NCBI RefSeq assembly: GCF_900636745.1
Contig: NZ_LR134310.1
Coordinates: 2,162,501-2,226,500 of the forward strand
Source of the DNA: Actinobacillus equuli
GTDB taxonomy: Bacteria; Pseudomonadota; Gammaproteobacteria; Enterobacterales; Pasteurellaceae
Length of the DNA stretch: 64,000 bases
Reading direction: 5' to 3'
Below the pieces are notes generated by a model. That model had not been told where the DNA came from. It was given only the letters and a program-made list of their open reading frames with translations, and ran no database searches. Shown here piece by piece: positions 20,785-27,319 of the stretch. The translations under genes were made by a program, and so were the position numbers. How positions within the stretch are numbered: the stretch's first letter is position 1; each line of letters begins with the position of its first letter.

Positions 20785-21060
20785 ATGAAGTGTGAAATAG
20801 CCAAGATGAATACGGTATTAATTCAGCACGCATTTGATTACTACGCTGCCGGCAATAAGAACGTATTCACGTTTAAGAGCCTGTACAACGATGAAGAACC
20901 CTACCCGCTTGAGGAGCTTATCACTTGCCTTGCTACGCATATTCAGATTTTAGAAGCGGAGCAACGAATACAACACACCGAGAGCCGGCAAACTTCAATA
21001 TGGCTATATGCGAAAAGAATTAAGCAATTGGAAACGATTAGAAAGGGGAAAATGAGATGA
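20785..21060 (+). CDS. hypothetical satellite protein
   Basis: Unrecognised 91-residue protein with no signal peptide or membrane segment. It is helical, with a basic C-terminus (YAKRIKQLETIRKGKMR). GGAG eight bases upstream supports the ATG at 20785; a second ATG at 20806 is possible. Its stop overlaps the start of the Rha gene by 4 bases (ATGA), so the two are translationally coupled. Confidence 0.65.
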   Translation: MKCEIAKMNTVLIQHAFDYYAAGNKNVFTFKSLYNDEEPYPLEELITCLATHIQILEAEQRIQHTESRQTSIWLYAKRIKQLETIRKGKMR

Positions 21061-21758
21061 AAGGATTAAATGAGCAATTACCGATTGAAGCGGTATTTCC
21101 TAAAGTGTTTCGTAAAGAAACCGTTGCAATGACAAACACCCTCAAAGTAGCGGAATATTTCGGAAAACAGCATAAAAATATTTTACAACGTCTTGAAAAT
21201 TTAGAGTGTTCAGAAGAATTTAACCGGCTGAATTTTAAGCCCGTTAAGTACACCGACCAAAAGGGAGAAAGTCGGAAGATGTTCTTAATGACCCAAGACG
21301 GCTTTACGCTTTTAGTTATGGGATTTACTGGTAAAAAAGCAATGCAATTTAAAGAGATGTATATCGCCGAATTTAACCGAATGAAAAAGCAACTTGATAG
21401 CAAAGACCGCCTAAGAGATACGCAACACTTACTTAATGAAGCGATTGATTTCAAGCAGCAGACTTCTGAAAAAGAAGATCCGCACGCGTACAGCCGCGAA
21501 AATACCCTCGTTTATTGTGTAGCGTTGGGCATGAGTAAAAAGAAATGGTTATTACAGAATGGTTATCCAGCAGATGCTGAAATCCGCCAATTTCTCACAC
21601 CGGAACAACTTGATTTAATCCATTTACTGGTTACGGAAAACGCCACAATGATTAAGTTAGGCTTGGAGTACACAGTACGTAAAAATCATTTACAAGCAAG
21701 TGCATTACATTACTGGCGCAAACTGGCAGTAGGGAAGAATCAAAATGTTAGCGGTTAA
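21057..21758 (+). CDS. Rha family phage regulatory protein
   Basis: Phage regulator of 233 residues. The N-terminal Rha domain is at about 12-110: VFRKETVAMTNTLKVAEYFG, HKNILQRLENLECS, and FLMTQDGFTLLVMGFTGKKA, which is the family signature. In phage P22-like systems Rha proteins interfere with growth in some hosts, and many elements use them as regulators. The remaining about 115 residues are an uncharacterised C-terminal domain, not the usual ORF6N or ANT domain. Start overlaps the previous gene (ATGA). Confidence 0.85.
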   Translation: MKGLNEQLPIEAVFPKVFRKETVAMTNTLKVAEYFGKQHKNILQRLENLECSEEFNRLNFKPVKYTDQKGESRKMFLMTQDGFTLLVMGFTGKKAMQFKEMYIAEFNRMKKQLDSKDRLRDTQHLLNEAIDFKQQTSEKEDPHAYSRENTLVYCVALGMSKKKWLLQNGYPADAEIRQFLTPEQLDLIHLLVTENATMIKLGLEYTVRKNHLQASALHYWRKLAVGKNQNVSG

Positions 21759-21775
21759 GTTCGGAGGTTAGCGCA

Positions 21776-22159
21776 ATGGGATACGGTCATCAAATCCGGC
21801 AAAGGTTCGCTATTGAGTACGCCCACAAGGGCAATGCAACACACGCCTTAAAAGCCGTATTAGGTACAGAACGAGCCGAGCGAATGAAAGCGGTAACGCT
21901 ACGAGCAAGAGCAAGCGAACTGTTAAATAACTATCGCACCGTGGAGCTAATCGAGCAAGAAAAGCAAGCAATGGCGGAACGAGGGGAACGGTTGCCAAGA
22001 TTTAGAAAGCGAACTTATCGCACGGATTTAGTAAGTGGAATGAGTGAATACAGCAAGCGGACACCATCACAACCGACAGTCGTTCTACAAGAAATCAGAG
22101 GTTTTAAAACAATATTGAAACAGTTATCACGAGCAACAAAACGAGGACAGAAACGGTAA
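21776..22159 (+). CDS. short terminase-small-subunit-like protein
   Basis: 127 residues. The pattern QRFAIEYAHKGNATHALKAV followed about 20 residues later by ARASELLNNYRTVELIEQE is that of the N-terminal HTH domain of phage small terminases (F-x-x-Y-x-x-G-N-A-T-x-A, then a helix ending LLxNxxVxxxI). The C-terminal half is basic (RFRKRTYRTD, TKRGQKR) and lacks a clear oligomerisation/portal-binding domain. A GGAGG ribosome site precedes it. A satellite-encoded TerS can redirect helper packaging, as in SaPIs; whether this one does is inference. A non-terminase HTH protein is the alternative. Confidence 0.6.
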   Translation: MGYGHQIRQRFAIEYAHKGNATHALKAVLGTERAERMKAVTLRARASELLNNYRTVELIEQEKQAMAERGERLPRFRKRTYRTDLVSGMSEYSKRTPSQPTVVLQEIRGFKTILKQLSRATKRGQKR

Positions 22160-22300
22160 CAAAACGGTAACGATATGGAATAGATGCGGAACATTTTTTC
22201 AAAAGTTCCACTAGTAAAACTTGACTTTATTAGCAAATAAAAACGCCCTCAAAGCGACACCAAGAGGGCAAGAACAAAAATTTAAAAAAGGTATTTAACC
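22151..22300 (+). promoter_or_regulatory. regulatory gap before the Icd/Ash-like ORF
   Basis: AAACGGTAAC occurs at 22151 and 22162, an 11-bp (one helical turn) direct repeat. A hairpin GGAAC(a)TTTT / AAAAGTTCC spans 22188-22209. A second stem GCCCTC / GAGGGC spans 22245-22269; on the minus strand it is followed by T-rich sequence. This is likely the leader of the replication operon. Confidence 0.5.
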
Positions 22301-22301
22301 G

Positions 22302-22934
22302 ATGAATATTTTACAGTACATCACAACAAATAGCGACACAATCGACAATAATCAACAAGGTTATTTAGATATGGTTCATTCCGTACTATTGGCGGAATTT
22401 GCAAAAAATAGAGAAAATTCGACCGCTTGTAAAAAGAATTGCTTTACAAGTTTAGCGAATAAGGTTTATGCTATTCTCGCTTTCGCAAAATCGGAAGCCG
22501 AGCGTGGAAACTCGAATAATAAAACTTTGGCGAACACTAGCACGCCTTTAATCCGTGCTTTTTTTGTTCGTAGCACACGCACACCTAAAGAAAATAACCA
22601 GTCCAAAAATGGATTCGTTACATTTCTCTCAATGGTAGCGTGTAATGGGAAAGGTTCGCCCTTTGCTGTGTTCCAAAGTTCGCAGTTTTCCACCCCGTTA
22701 CACGTTACCGCCCAAACCGTGGAAAGTTTAGCGGTAGCCTTCAATTATTTAACTTTGGAGCTATCAGCCATGATCTATCTATTCAAAGCCGTAAGCCGTT
22801 TAGACTTACGCAATACTTCAAAACCGATTTCATCATTCCCTTGCTATACCGTGCGTATTAAAGCCGAAAGCTTAGAGCAAGCCAAAGCGATTGTTTGCCC
22901 TTTCTTTGCCGTTAAGGAGGTGGTTTATGCGTAA
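22302..22934 (+). CDS. Icd/Ash-like satellite protein with embedded attenuator
   Basis: 210 residues. The last about 65 residues (MIYLFKAVSRLDLR, CYTVRIKAESLEQAKAIVCP) fit the host cell division inhibitor Icd-like family of P1/P4-type elements. The preceding part is low-complexity and resembles the P4 Ash-type leader ORFs (GKGSPFAVFQSSQFSTPLHV). In P4 this region overlaps the immunity RNA. Here a terminator-like hairpin lies inside the frame at 22539-22565. An internal ATG at 22771 could express the C-terminal domain alone. The stop overlaps the next start by 8 bases. How much of the frame is translated as one protein is unclear. Confidence 0.6.
   Translation: MNILQYITTNSDTIDNNQQGYLDMVHSVLLAEFAKNRENSTACKKNCFTSLANKVYAILAFAKSEAERGNSNNKTLANTSTPLIRAFFVRSTRTPKENNQSKNGFVTFLSMVACNGKGSPFAVFQSSQFSTPLHVTAQTVESLAVAFNYLTLELSAMIYLFKAVSRLDLRNTSKPISSFPCYTVRIKAESLEQAKAIVCPFFAVKEVVYA
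22531..22570 (+). terminator. terminator-like hairpin inside the Icd/Ash-like ORF
   Basis: AGCACG (22539-22544) pairs with CGTGCT (22554-22559) and seven T follow. An outer pair CGAACA (22531-22536) and TGTTCG (22565-22570) encloses it. The segment upstream (22523-22535) can also pair with 22654-22660 and 22673-22680, giving exclusive alternatives. Confidence 0.55.
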
Positions 22935-23151
22935 CCAAACAATCAAACAGCCAGTTCAAGCCACTACCCTAACTGCTGAAGATATTCAAGCGATTAAAAA
23001 GGCACGTAAGCAATTATGGAGTGCTTTCGCTGTCATTAAGATAATGAGCCAATCAGAACACCATGAGCCTATGGATTATGCTGTAGCACTTGAAGGCGTG
23101 GCTAAGTTAATGTGCGACACTCTCGCTGATTTTGAAGAGATTAATCTTTAG
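22927..23151 (+). CDS. hypothetical satellite protein
   Basis: Unrecognised 74-residue acidic protein, mostly helical, without signal peptide. The start at 22927 (MRNQTIKQPVQ) follows a strong AAGGAGGTGG ribosome site and overlaps the upstream stop by 8 bases. The ribosome site, start and first codons are repeated almost exactly before the next gene (23162), suggesting a duplicated initiation module. Confidence 0.7.
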   Translation: MRNQTIKQPVQATTLTAEDIQAIKKARKQLWSAFAVIKIMSQSEHHEPMDYAVALEGVAKLMCDTLADFEEINL

Positions 23152-23161
23152 GAGGTGGTTT

Positions 23162-23503
23162 ATGCGTAACACAAATAAATTGATAACAGATATTCGTGAG
23201 CAAACCGACAACCTCGATATGCTCCTTACCTATGCGAGCAGTTTATCAAGTGCGATTAGTGTCGATCATTCTGAGTGCCTAAACGCAGATGGCGAAGGCG
23301 GATTTACTTATAGCGACGATATTGCCGACGGCTTACTTGCGCTTAATGATTACCTTATCGAGCAGATTAAACAGGCACACCGCCAACGTAATAAACAGAT
23401 TTATGAATTAATCAAAGCTCACGAAGCACAGACCGAAGTATTGAGCGCTTACAAATTGGCGGAGTGTGAACGAAAAGCGGTGGAGGTAGCAAAAGATGAA
23501 TAA
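23162..23503 (+). CDS. hypothetical satellite protein
   Basis: Unrecognised 113-residue protein starting MRNTNKLITDIREQTDNLDM. It has helical content, with a charged coil at about 65-105 (EQIKQAHRQRNKQIYELIKA). It shares the AGGAGGTGG ribosome site and first three codons with the gene before it. It overlaps the next gene by 8 bases. It is part of the leader operon for the helicase. Confidence 0.7.
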   Translation: MRNTNKLITDIREQTDNLDMLLTYASSLSSAISVDHSECLNADGEGGFTYSDDIADGLLALNDYLIEQIKQAHRQRNKQIYELIKAHEAQTEVLSAYKLAECERKAVEVAKDE

Positions 23504-23720
23504 TTTAGAAACCCTCCGAACAATTAAACAACCATTAGATATGGCGAAGATGTTCTTTGAGATTGCTTTAACCGGCAACGGTGCGGTAAGGCGTGAAAAC
23601 GGCACGCTGATGAGCCGAGATGAAATACTGGCGGAAGCCTTCCAATACTTAGATGAAGCGCACACTTACTTACAGGAAGTGATCGAAGAGGTGGAGTATG
23701 AACAAAATCCGCTTTTATGA
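23496..23720 (+). CDS. hypothetical satellite protein
   Basis: Unrecognised 74-residue acidic helical protein (MNNLETLRTIKQPLDMAKMF). GGAGG lies 10 bases before the ATG. The 3' end overlaps the helicase start by 23 bases, so translation is probably coupled. Confidence 0.68.
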   Translation: MNNLETLRTIKQPLDMAKMFFEIALTGNGAVRRENGTLMSRDEILAEAFQYLDEAHTYLQEVIEEVEYEQNPLL

Positions 23721-25869
23721 TGACCAGTTAGCAAAAGCGAACGCTTTCAACGATTGGATTATTCTCGCCGGTCAAGACGCACACAAAGCCTATTACCGAT
23801 GGAATAGTACGATGAGCCGCTCAGAAGCTGGCAAGGGAGAAAGATGGGCGTTAATTCGTGATAGCTTCAAGCTAGGCAATGATGTAATTCCGTGCTTGTT
23901 GGATAGCAAAGAATTGAGCCAATTAGACCGCTTGTTACTTGCGCCGGCAGCACAACGATTCATTAAAATATTCCAAGTGGGGGAACTCCCCACTTTGGCG
24001 AAAGATAAAGACGATTTTCGCACCCGAGTATTGATGAATCTCGCAGAACATTGCCCGAATCTTACCGCCGTAGAATGGCTGGATGAAGGCTTTAATACGG
24101 AAAACCTAACCAGCGAATATCAGCGCATTAAGAACGGACAGCACGCTACCGCAGAGCTTTTAGAGCAACGCACACTTAACCCCGAAGATGATACTGCCCC
24201 ACGGGTAGAAATGCGTAAGCGTGGCGGATTAAAAGGCTTGTACTATGTTACTACTCGTATTGTGGATGGTGAGAAAGTCGAAAGCGAAAAATGGTTATCC
24301 GATTTTGTCGAGGTAATCGGACTAGGCAAAGGAGAAAGTGAACATTTCATTATTTTGCAAAAAGAGAAGCAAGAACGACCGCTTGTTATGCCGCTAAAAG
24401 ATATTGGTGAGCGTGACGGCTGGCAGTATTTGAAACGTAATGATGTGACGGTAACTACTAAGCAAGCATTGCGGGCAGAATTAGCCGATTATTTGCAATT
24501 TAAAAGCCGAACCGCCAAGCAGTATTACATTACCGACAAAACCGGCTGGAATGACGATTTAACCGCTTTTACCTTGCCAAACGGGGAAACCCTAGGGCAA
24601 CCGCAAACCCCGACTATTTTCCGCAATTTAACGCAGAATATCGAAGGATATAGAGTAAGCGGAACAACAGCGGACTGGGTGGAGAATATCGGGCGTTATT
24701 GCGTAGGTAATCCGTCGATGATGTTATCAGTTGGCGTGGCGTTAAGTGCGCCATTATTGAAACCTTTAGAGGCGGACGGCTACGGCGTACACCTCTACGA
24801 AGATTCAACATTCGGCAAAACAACCGCTTTAAATATTGCCGCTTCAATTTACGGACACCCAAGAGAAACCCGTACAGCATGGAACGCTACACCGTTAGCC
24901 TTACAGAACGAAGCCTTTAGCCGTAACGGGCTATTTATGCCGTTAGATGAAATCAGCGAAGCCAGTCCGAAAGCCGTCGCACAGACCGCTTATAGCTTGT
25001 TTAACGGACAAGGGAAGTTACAAGGTGCGAAAGAAGGTGGGAATCGCAAGTCGATTAAATGGCTAGTAGCGAATCTCTCCACCGGTGAGGAAGGTTTAGA
25101 GAGCTACCTCAAGCAACAAGGGATAAAGGTCAATGCCGGTCAATTAGTCCGCTTGCTCAATATCCCGATGAAACGAGCGACAGAGTTTCACGGCCTAGCG
25201 GACGGTAAAACGCACGCTGACGCGCTCAATGCGAACGTCATGCGCTATTTTGGTGCGGTGGGCGTAGATTGGCTCACTTATCTAGTCCAAGCGGAAAAAA
25301 GCGCATTAAGAGCGTTATACGACAAAGTAAAACAATCTCGATTAAAGAGCTTGCCGGATAATTCAGAACCTCAAATTAAGCGAGTAATGGCGGATAGATT
25401 CGCCCTCATTGAAACCGCCCTATTATTGGCTAAGGATATCTTACAATGGACGGAACAGGATATATCAAACGCTATCACGGCTAACTTCAATGAATGGGTA
25501 AATGCTTATGGCTGGCACTCGAAAAAGCATACCCAAATCATTGAACAAGTGAACGGTTGGCTACTAGTAAATGCTGATACTCGTTTTGAAGAGTTTCCAC
25601 CGGACGGCACACAGAAGCCTATCAGCAATAAAGCCGGTTATCGACTGGTAGAAGATGACCGTTATTTTGTCTTCAAAAGCGTATTTGAAGATGAAGCCTT
25701 ACAAGGGCAAACTAAAGAGGTTGCTTTACCCGTGCTTTTAAAAGCGGGAATTCTTCACAAGGGAGAAGGCAACGGCTACGCATATCTTCAACGAATGCCG
25801 CGCAAGATCAATCCAAAGAGAACACGGGCGTATCTTGTCGAGATTCTCAACGAAGACAGCGAAGTATAG
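23698..25869 (+). CDS. DUF927 replication helicase of the satellite
   Basis: 723 residues. The C-terminal two thirds is a DUF927 superfamily 3-like ATPase used by satellites and plasmids to unwind their origin. The Walker A is EDSTFGKTTAL near 368-378, Walker B is LFMPLDEIS near 413-421, and conserved helices TAYSLFNGQGKLQGAKEGG and the NIPMKR segment follow. The N-terminal about 230 residues match no primase or Toprim motif I can see, unlike P4 alpha, so the primase function may be absent or divergent. A terminator and an iteron cluster follow directly. It is the likely initiator that binds those iterons; this is inference. Confidence 0.9.
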   Translation: MNKIRFYDDQLAKANAFNDWIILAGQDAHKAYYRWNSTMSRSEAGKGERWALIRDSFKLGNDVIPCLLDSKELSQLDRLLLAPAAQRFIKIFQVGELPTLAKDKDDFRTRVLMNLAEHCPNLTAVEWLDEGFNTENLTSEYQRIKNGQHATAELLEQRTLNPEDDTAPRVEMRKRGGLKGLYYVTTRIVDGEKVESEKWLSDFVEVIGLGKGESEHFIILQKEKQERPLVMPLKDIGERDGWQYLKRNDVTVTTKQALRAELADYLQFKSRTAKQYYITDKTGWNDDLTAFTLPNGETLGQPQTPTIFRNLTQNIEGYRVSGTTADWVENIGRYCVGNPSMMLSVGVALSAPLLKPLEADGYGVHLYEDSTFGKTTALNIAASIYGHPRETRTAWNATPLALQNEAFSRNGLFMPLDEISEASPKAVAQTAYSLFNGQGKLQGAKEGGNRKSIKWLVANLSTGEEGLESYLKQQGIKVNAGQLVRLLNIPMKRATEFHGLADGKTHADALNANVMRYFGAVGVDWLTYLVQAEKSALRALYDKVKQSRLKSLPDNSEPQIKRVMADRFALIETALLLAKDILQWTEQDISNAITANFNEWVNAYGWHSKKHTQIIEQVNGWLLVNADTRFEEFPPDGTQKPISNKAGYRLVEDDRYFVFKSVFEDEALQGQTKEVALPVLLKAGILHKGEGNGYAYLQRMPRKINPKRTRAYLVEILNEDSEV

Positions 25870-25892
25870 CCATGCTATAAAACTACATTCAG

Positions 25893-25917
25893 ACCGCCAC
25901 TATTGGCGGTTTTTTGT
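25893..25917 (+). terminator. terminator of the satellite replication operon
   Basis: ACCGCCA (25893-25899) pairs with TGGCGGT (25904-25910), followed by six T. Confidence 0.92.
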
Positions 25918-25988
25918 TATCTTTTGCTATGCTTCGCGCTTATAAAATGTACTTTTTATACAGCCTATATAAATTTATTCTCTCCTCT

Positions 25989-26142
25989 CTATTAGGAAGC
26001 ATATTTTTAATAGTCCAATAGTCCCAAACACCCTTTTTAAGGCATGAAGTCATTATATATCAATAAGTTAGACGTAAAATTATTGGACTATCATTGGACT
26101 AAAATCGCCATTTTGGGACTAAAATACCCCCTTTTGGGACTA
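25989..26142. repeat. 154-bp direct repeat with iterons, copy 2
   Basis: Identical to 17329-17482. It is the left half of a larger iteron cluster here. Confidence 0.95.
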
Positions 26143-26299
26143 AATGCTTAAGCTAAAAAAATGAAAACACTCAAAAGTATTTAGTCCAAAAAACACCTAA
26201 AATAGTCCCAAACGGGAAAAAATAGTCCCAAAAATTTTCCATAACTTATTGAATGTAAAAAGAAAAGTTAGTTTTGGGACTAATTGGACTATTGGACTA
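26011..26299. repeat. iteron cluster, probable replication origin
   Basis: About twelve copies of TAGTCC(C)AA or its complement TTGG(G)ACTA in both orientations. They start at 26011, 26019, 26083, 26094, 26113, 26134, 26182, 26203, 26223, 26274, 26284 and 26292. An AT-rich segment (26230-26270) lies inside. The place just after the helicase gene suggests an origin. Confidence 0.75.
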
Positions 26300-26800
26300 C
26301 GAATTTTTCCTTATATAATAGAGAGGGTGGAAGGTGTGAAAATCTTATACAGTGGTTTTATGACTGCCACTACAAAGCTTTTAGTATAAAAGGTACTCCT
26401 GAGGGGATACCCTTTCCACGGGGTTGGGGCCGCGCGGTTTTCGGCAGATTTTACGATTTTTAGGCATCATCATCATTTAAAAATATTTTCATTGAGCAAT
26501 AAGCTACTACACTCTAGGAACAAGCCGGCATAAGGCTTTTACCTCATTTTATAAGAAACCTTCCATTCAGCACAAAGGCTTAAAAGATGGCGATTGATGT
26601 CGAATTAGGTATAAGCCGTTGGCTGACACCTCTCCTAAGTTAGAGGATGTTAGGATACAAACAAAGAACTAACTTTCTTACGCTAAAGAATTGGTTGTAA
26701 AGTAGGCTAATTGGTGGGTGACTTTTTGATTTAGTTATACGTTTAGTTATACGGAATAACTTTGATTTTGCTTGGGGTGTTGTGTTGCAATGCTTTGTGT
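26300..26800. other. non-coding right end of the satellite with GC-rich spot
   Basis: No credible gene in this stretch of 500 bases. A sharply GC-rich segment at 26410-26446 (CACGGGGTTGGGGCCGCGCG at 26417-26436) stands out from AT-rich surroundings and could be a cos-type packaging site. Small hairpins occur at 26353-26371 and 26633-26654. Two TAGTTATAC words at 26732 and 26744 resemble those before int. Confidence 0.45.
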
Positions 26801-26820
26801 GGATTGGTTCAAACTCGGTA

Positions 26821-26908
26821 GGGGGACCAACTTAACTTTTCTACTCTTTCGTCTTCTTACGTTTTCTTATTCTCAAGCCTTGATTTTACTAGCTTTATCG
26901 CACTTTTT
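26821..26908. repeat. right attachment repeat (attR side)
   Basis: Exact copy of 15838-15925. Upstream bases (26806-26820) are a mismatched copy of the tRNA T arm. The repeat extends, with differences, to the int remnant. Confidence 0.9.
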
Positions 26909-26991
26909 CATTATTTTTTCTTACGTGTTCTTTCGTATTCATGTGTTTAATCTGTGAATTTTAGTTATATGTATAGCTAAAAGGGTCTGAA

Positions 26992-27133
26992 ATAGCGAGA
27001 TTAACTAAATCACTTACTGGATATCTCCACAACAAGCGAGAAAAAACCTATTGAAAATTGTTAATCTATAGACAGATGTTTTGATAACGTAAAGCACGGA
27101 GAGATTCAAACGGAAATGTTAAGGAAGATAGGG
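26992..27133 (+). pseudogene. decayed integrase remnant of an earlier element
   Basis: The sequence follows the start of the intact int gene (first codons with ATG changed to ATA). It then jumps to int positions equivalent to 16223-16262 and 16367-16447, with deletions and stops. It shows that a second, related element once occupied the same tRNA site. Confidence 0.85.
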
Positions 27134-27233
27134 GCTACAAGACTAAAAATTAAGCTACATTATTTGAATATAAAGGCTTTGCATTTTCGCAAGTAGATAG
27201 AGGAGAAATTAACAATACTTTTTTGTTATATTT

Positions 27234-27249
27234 TGTGATGTTAATCACA
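27234..27249. promoter_or_regulatory. CRP site and promoter of the surface lipoprotein gene
   Basis: TGTGA (27234-27238), six bases, TCACA (27245-27249): a perfect CRP palindrome. A TATAGA -10 at 27272-27277 would place the start about 42 bases after the centre, the class II spacing. It predicts cAMP-CRP activation. Confidence 0.75.
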
Positions 27250-27319
27250 TAATTCGTAGTGGCTGTTCTTTTATAGATATGACAGAATTATAGTGTCTTA
27301 TCTATAGGAGAATATACAA

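Larger units (their letters stand above)
15847..26826 (+). mobile_element. phage satellite (P4-like / PICI-like) integrated in tRNA-Ile2
   Basis: About 11 kb between the tRNA 3' end and a repeated tRNA end. The gene order, all on the plus strand, is integrase, two cargo genes, AlpA, wHTH-like protein, small ORF, Rha regulator, TerS-like protein, Icd/Ash-like ORF, three small ORFs and DUF927 helicase, then an iteron region. There are no capsid, portal, tail or large terminase genes. This content fits satellites that borrow a helper phage particle. It differs from a prophage remnant in that the replication and regulation genes are all intact. Several uptake signals occur within its genes (for example 22421, 23925 and 24377), so it has been in this lineage for some time. 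Confidence 0.88.

Noticed and set aside
17329-26142. Two 154-bp repeats considered as insertion-sequence ends
   Set aside because: They are direct, contain no terminal inverted repeats, and no transposase lies between; iterons explain them better.
26011-26299. Repeat cluster considered as CRISPR
   Set aside because: The words are only 8-9 bases, in both orientations and with irregular spacing; there are no spacers of constant length and no cas genes.
26772-26957. 61-residue ORF at the right junction
   Set aside because: It lies across the attachment repeat, and the same sequence at the left end lies in and after the tRNA gene. The translation is low-complexity (TFLLFRLLTFSYS) with no ribosome site.
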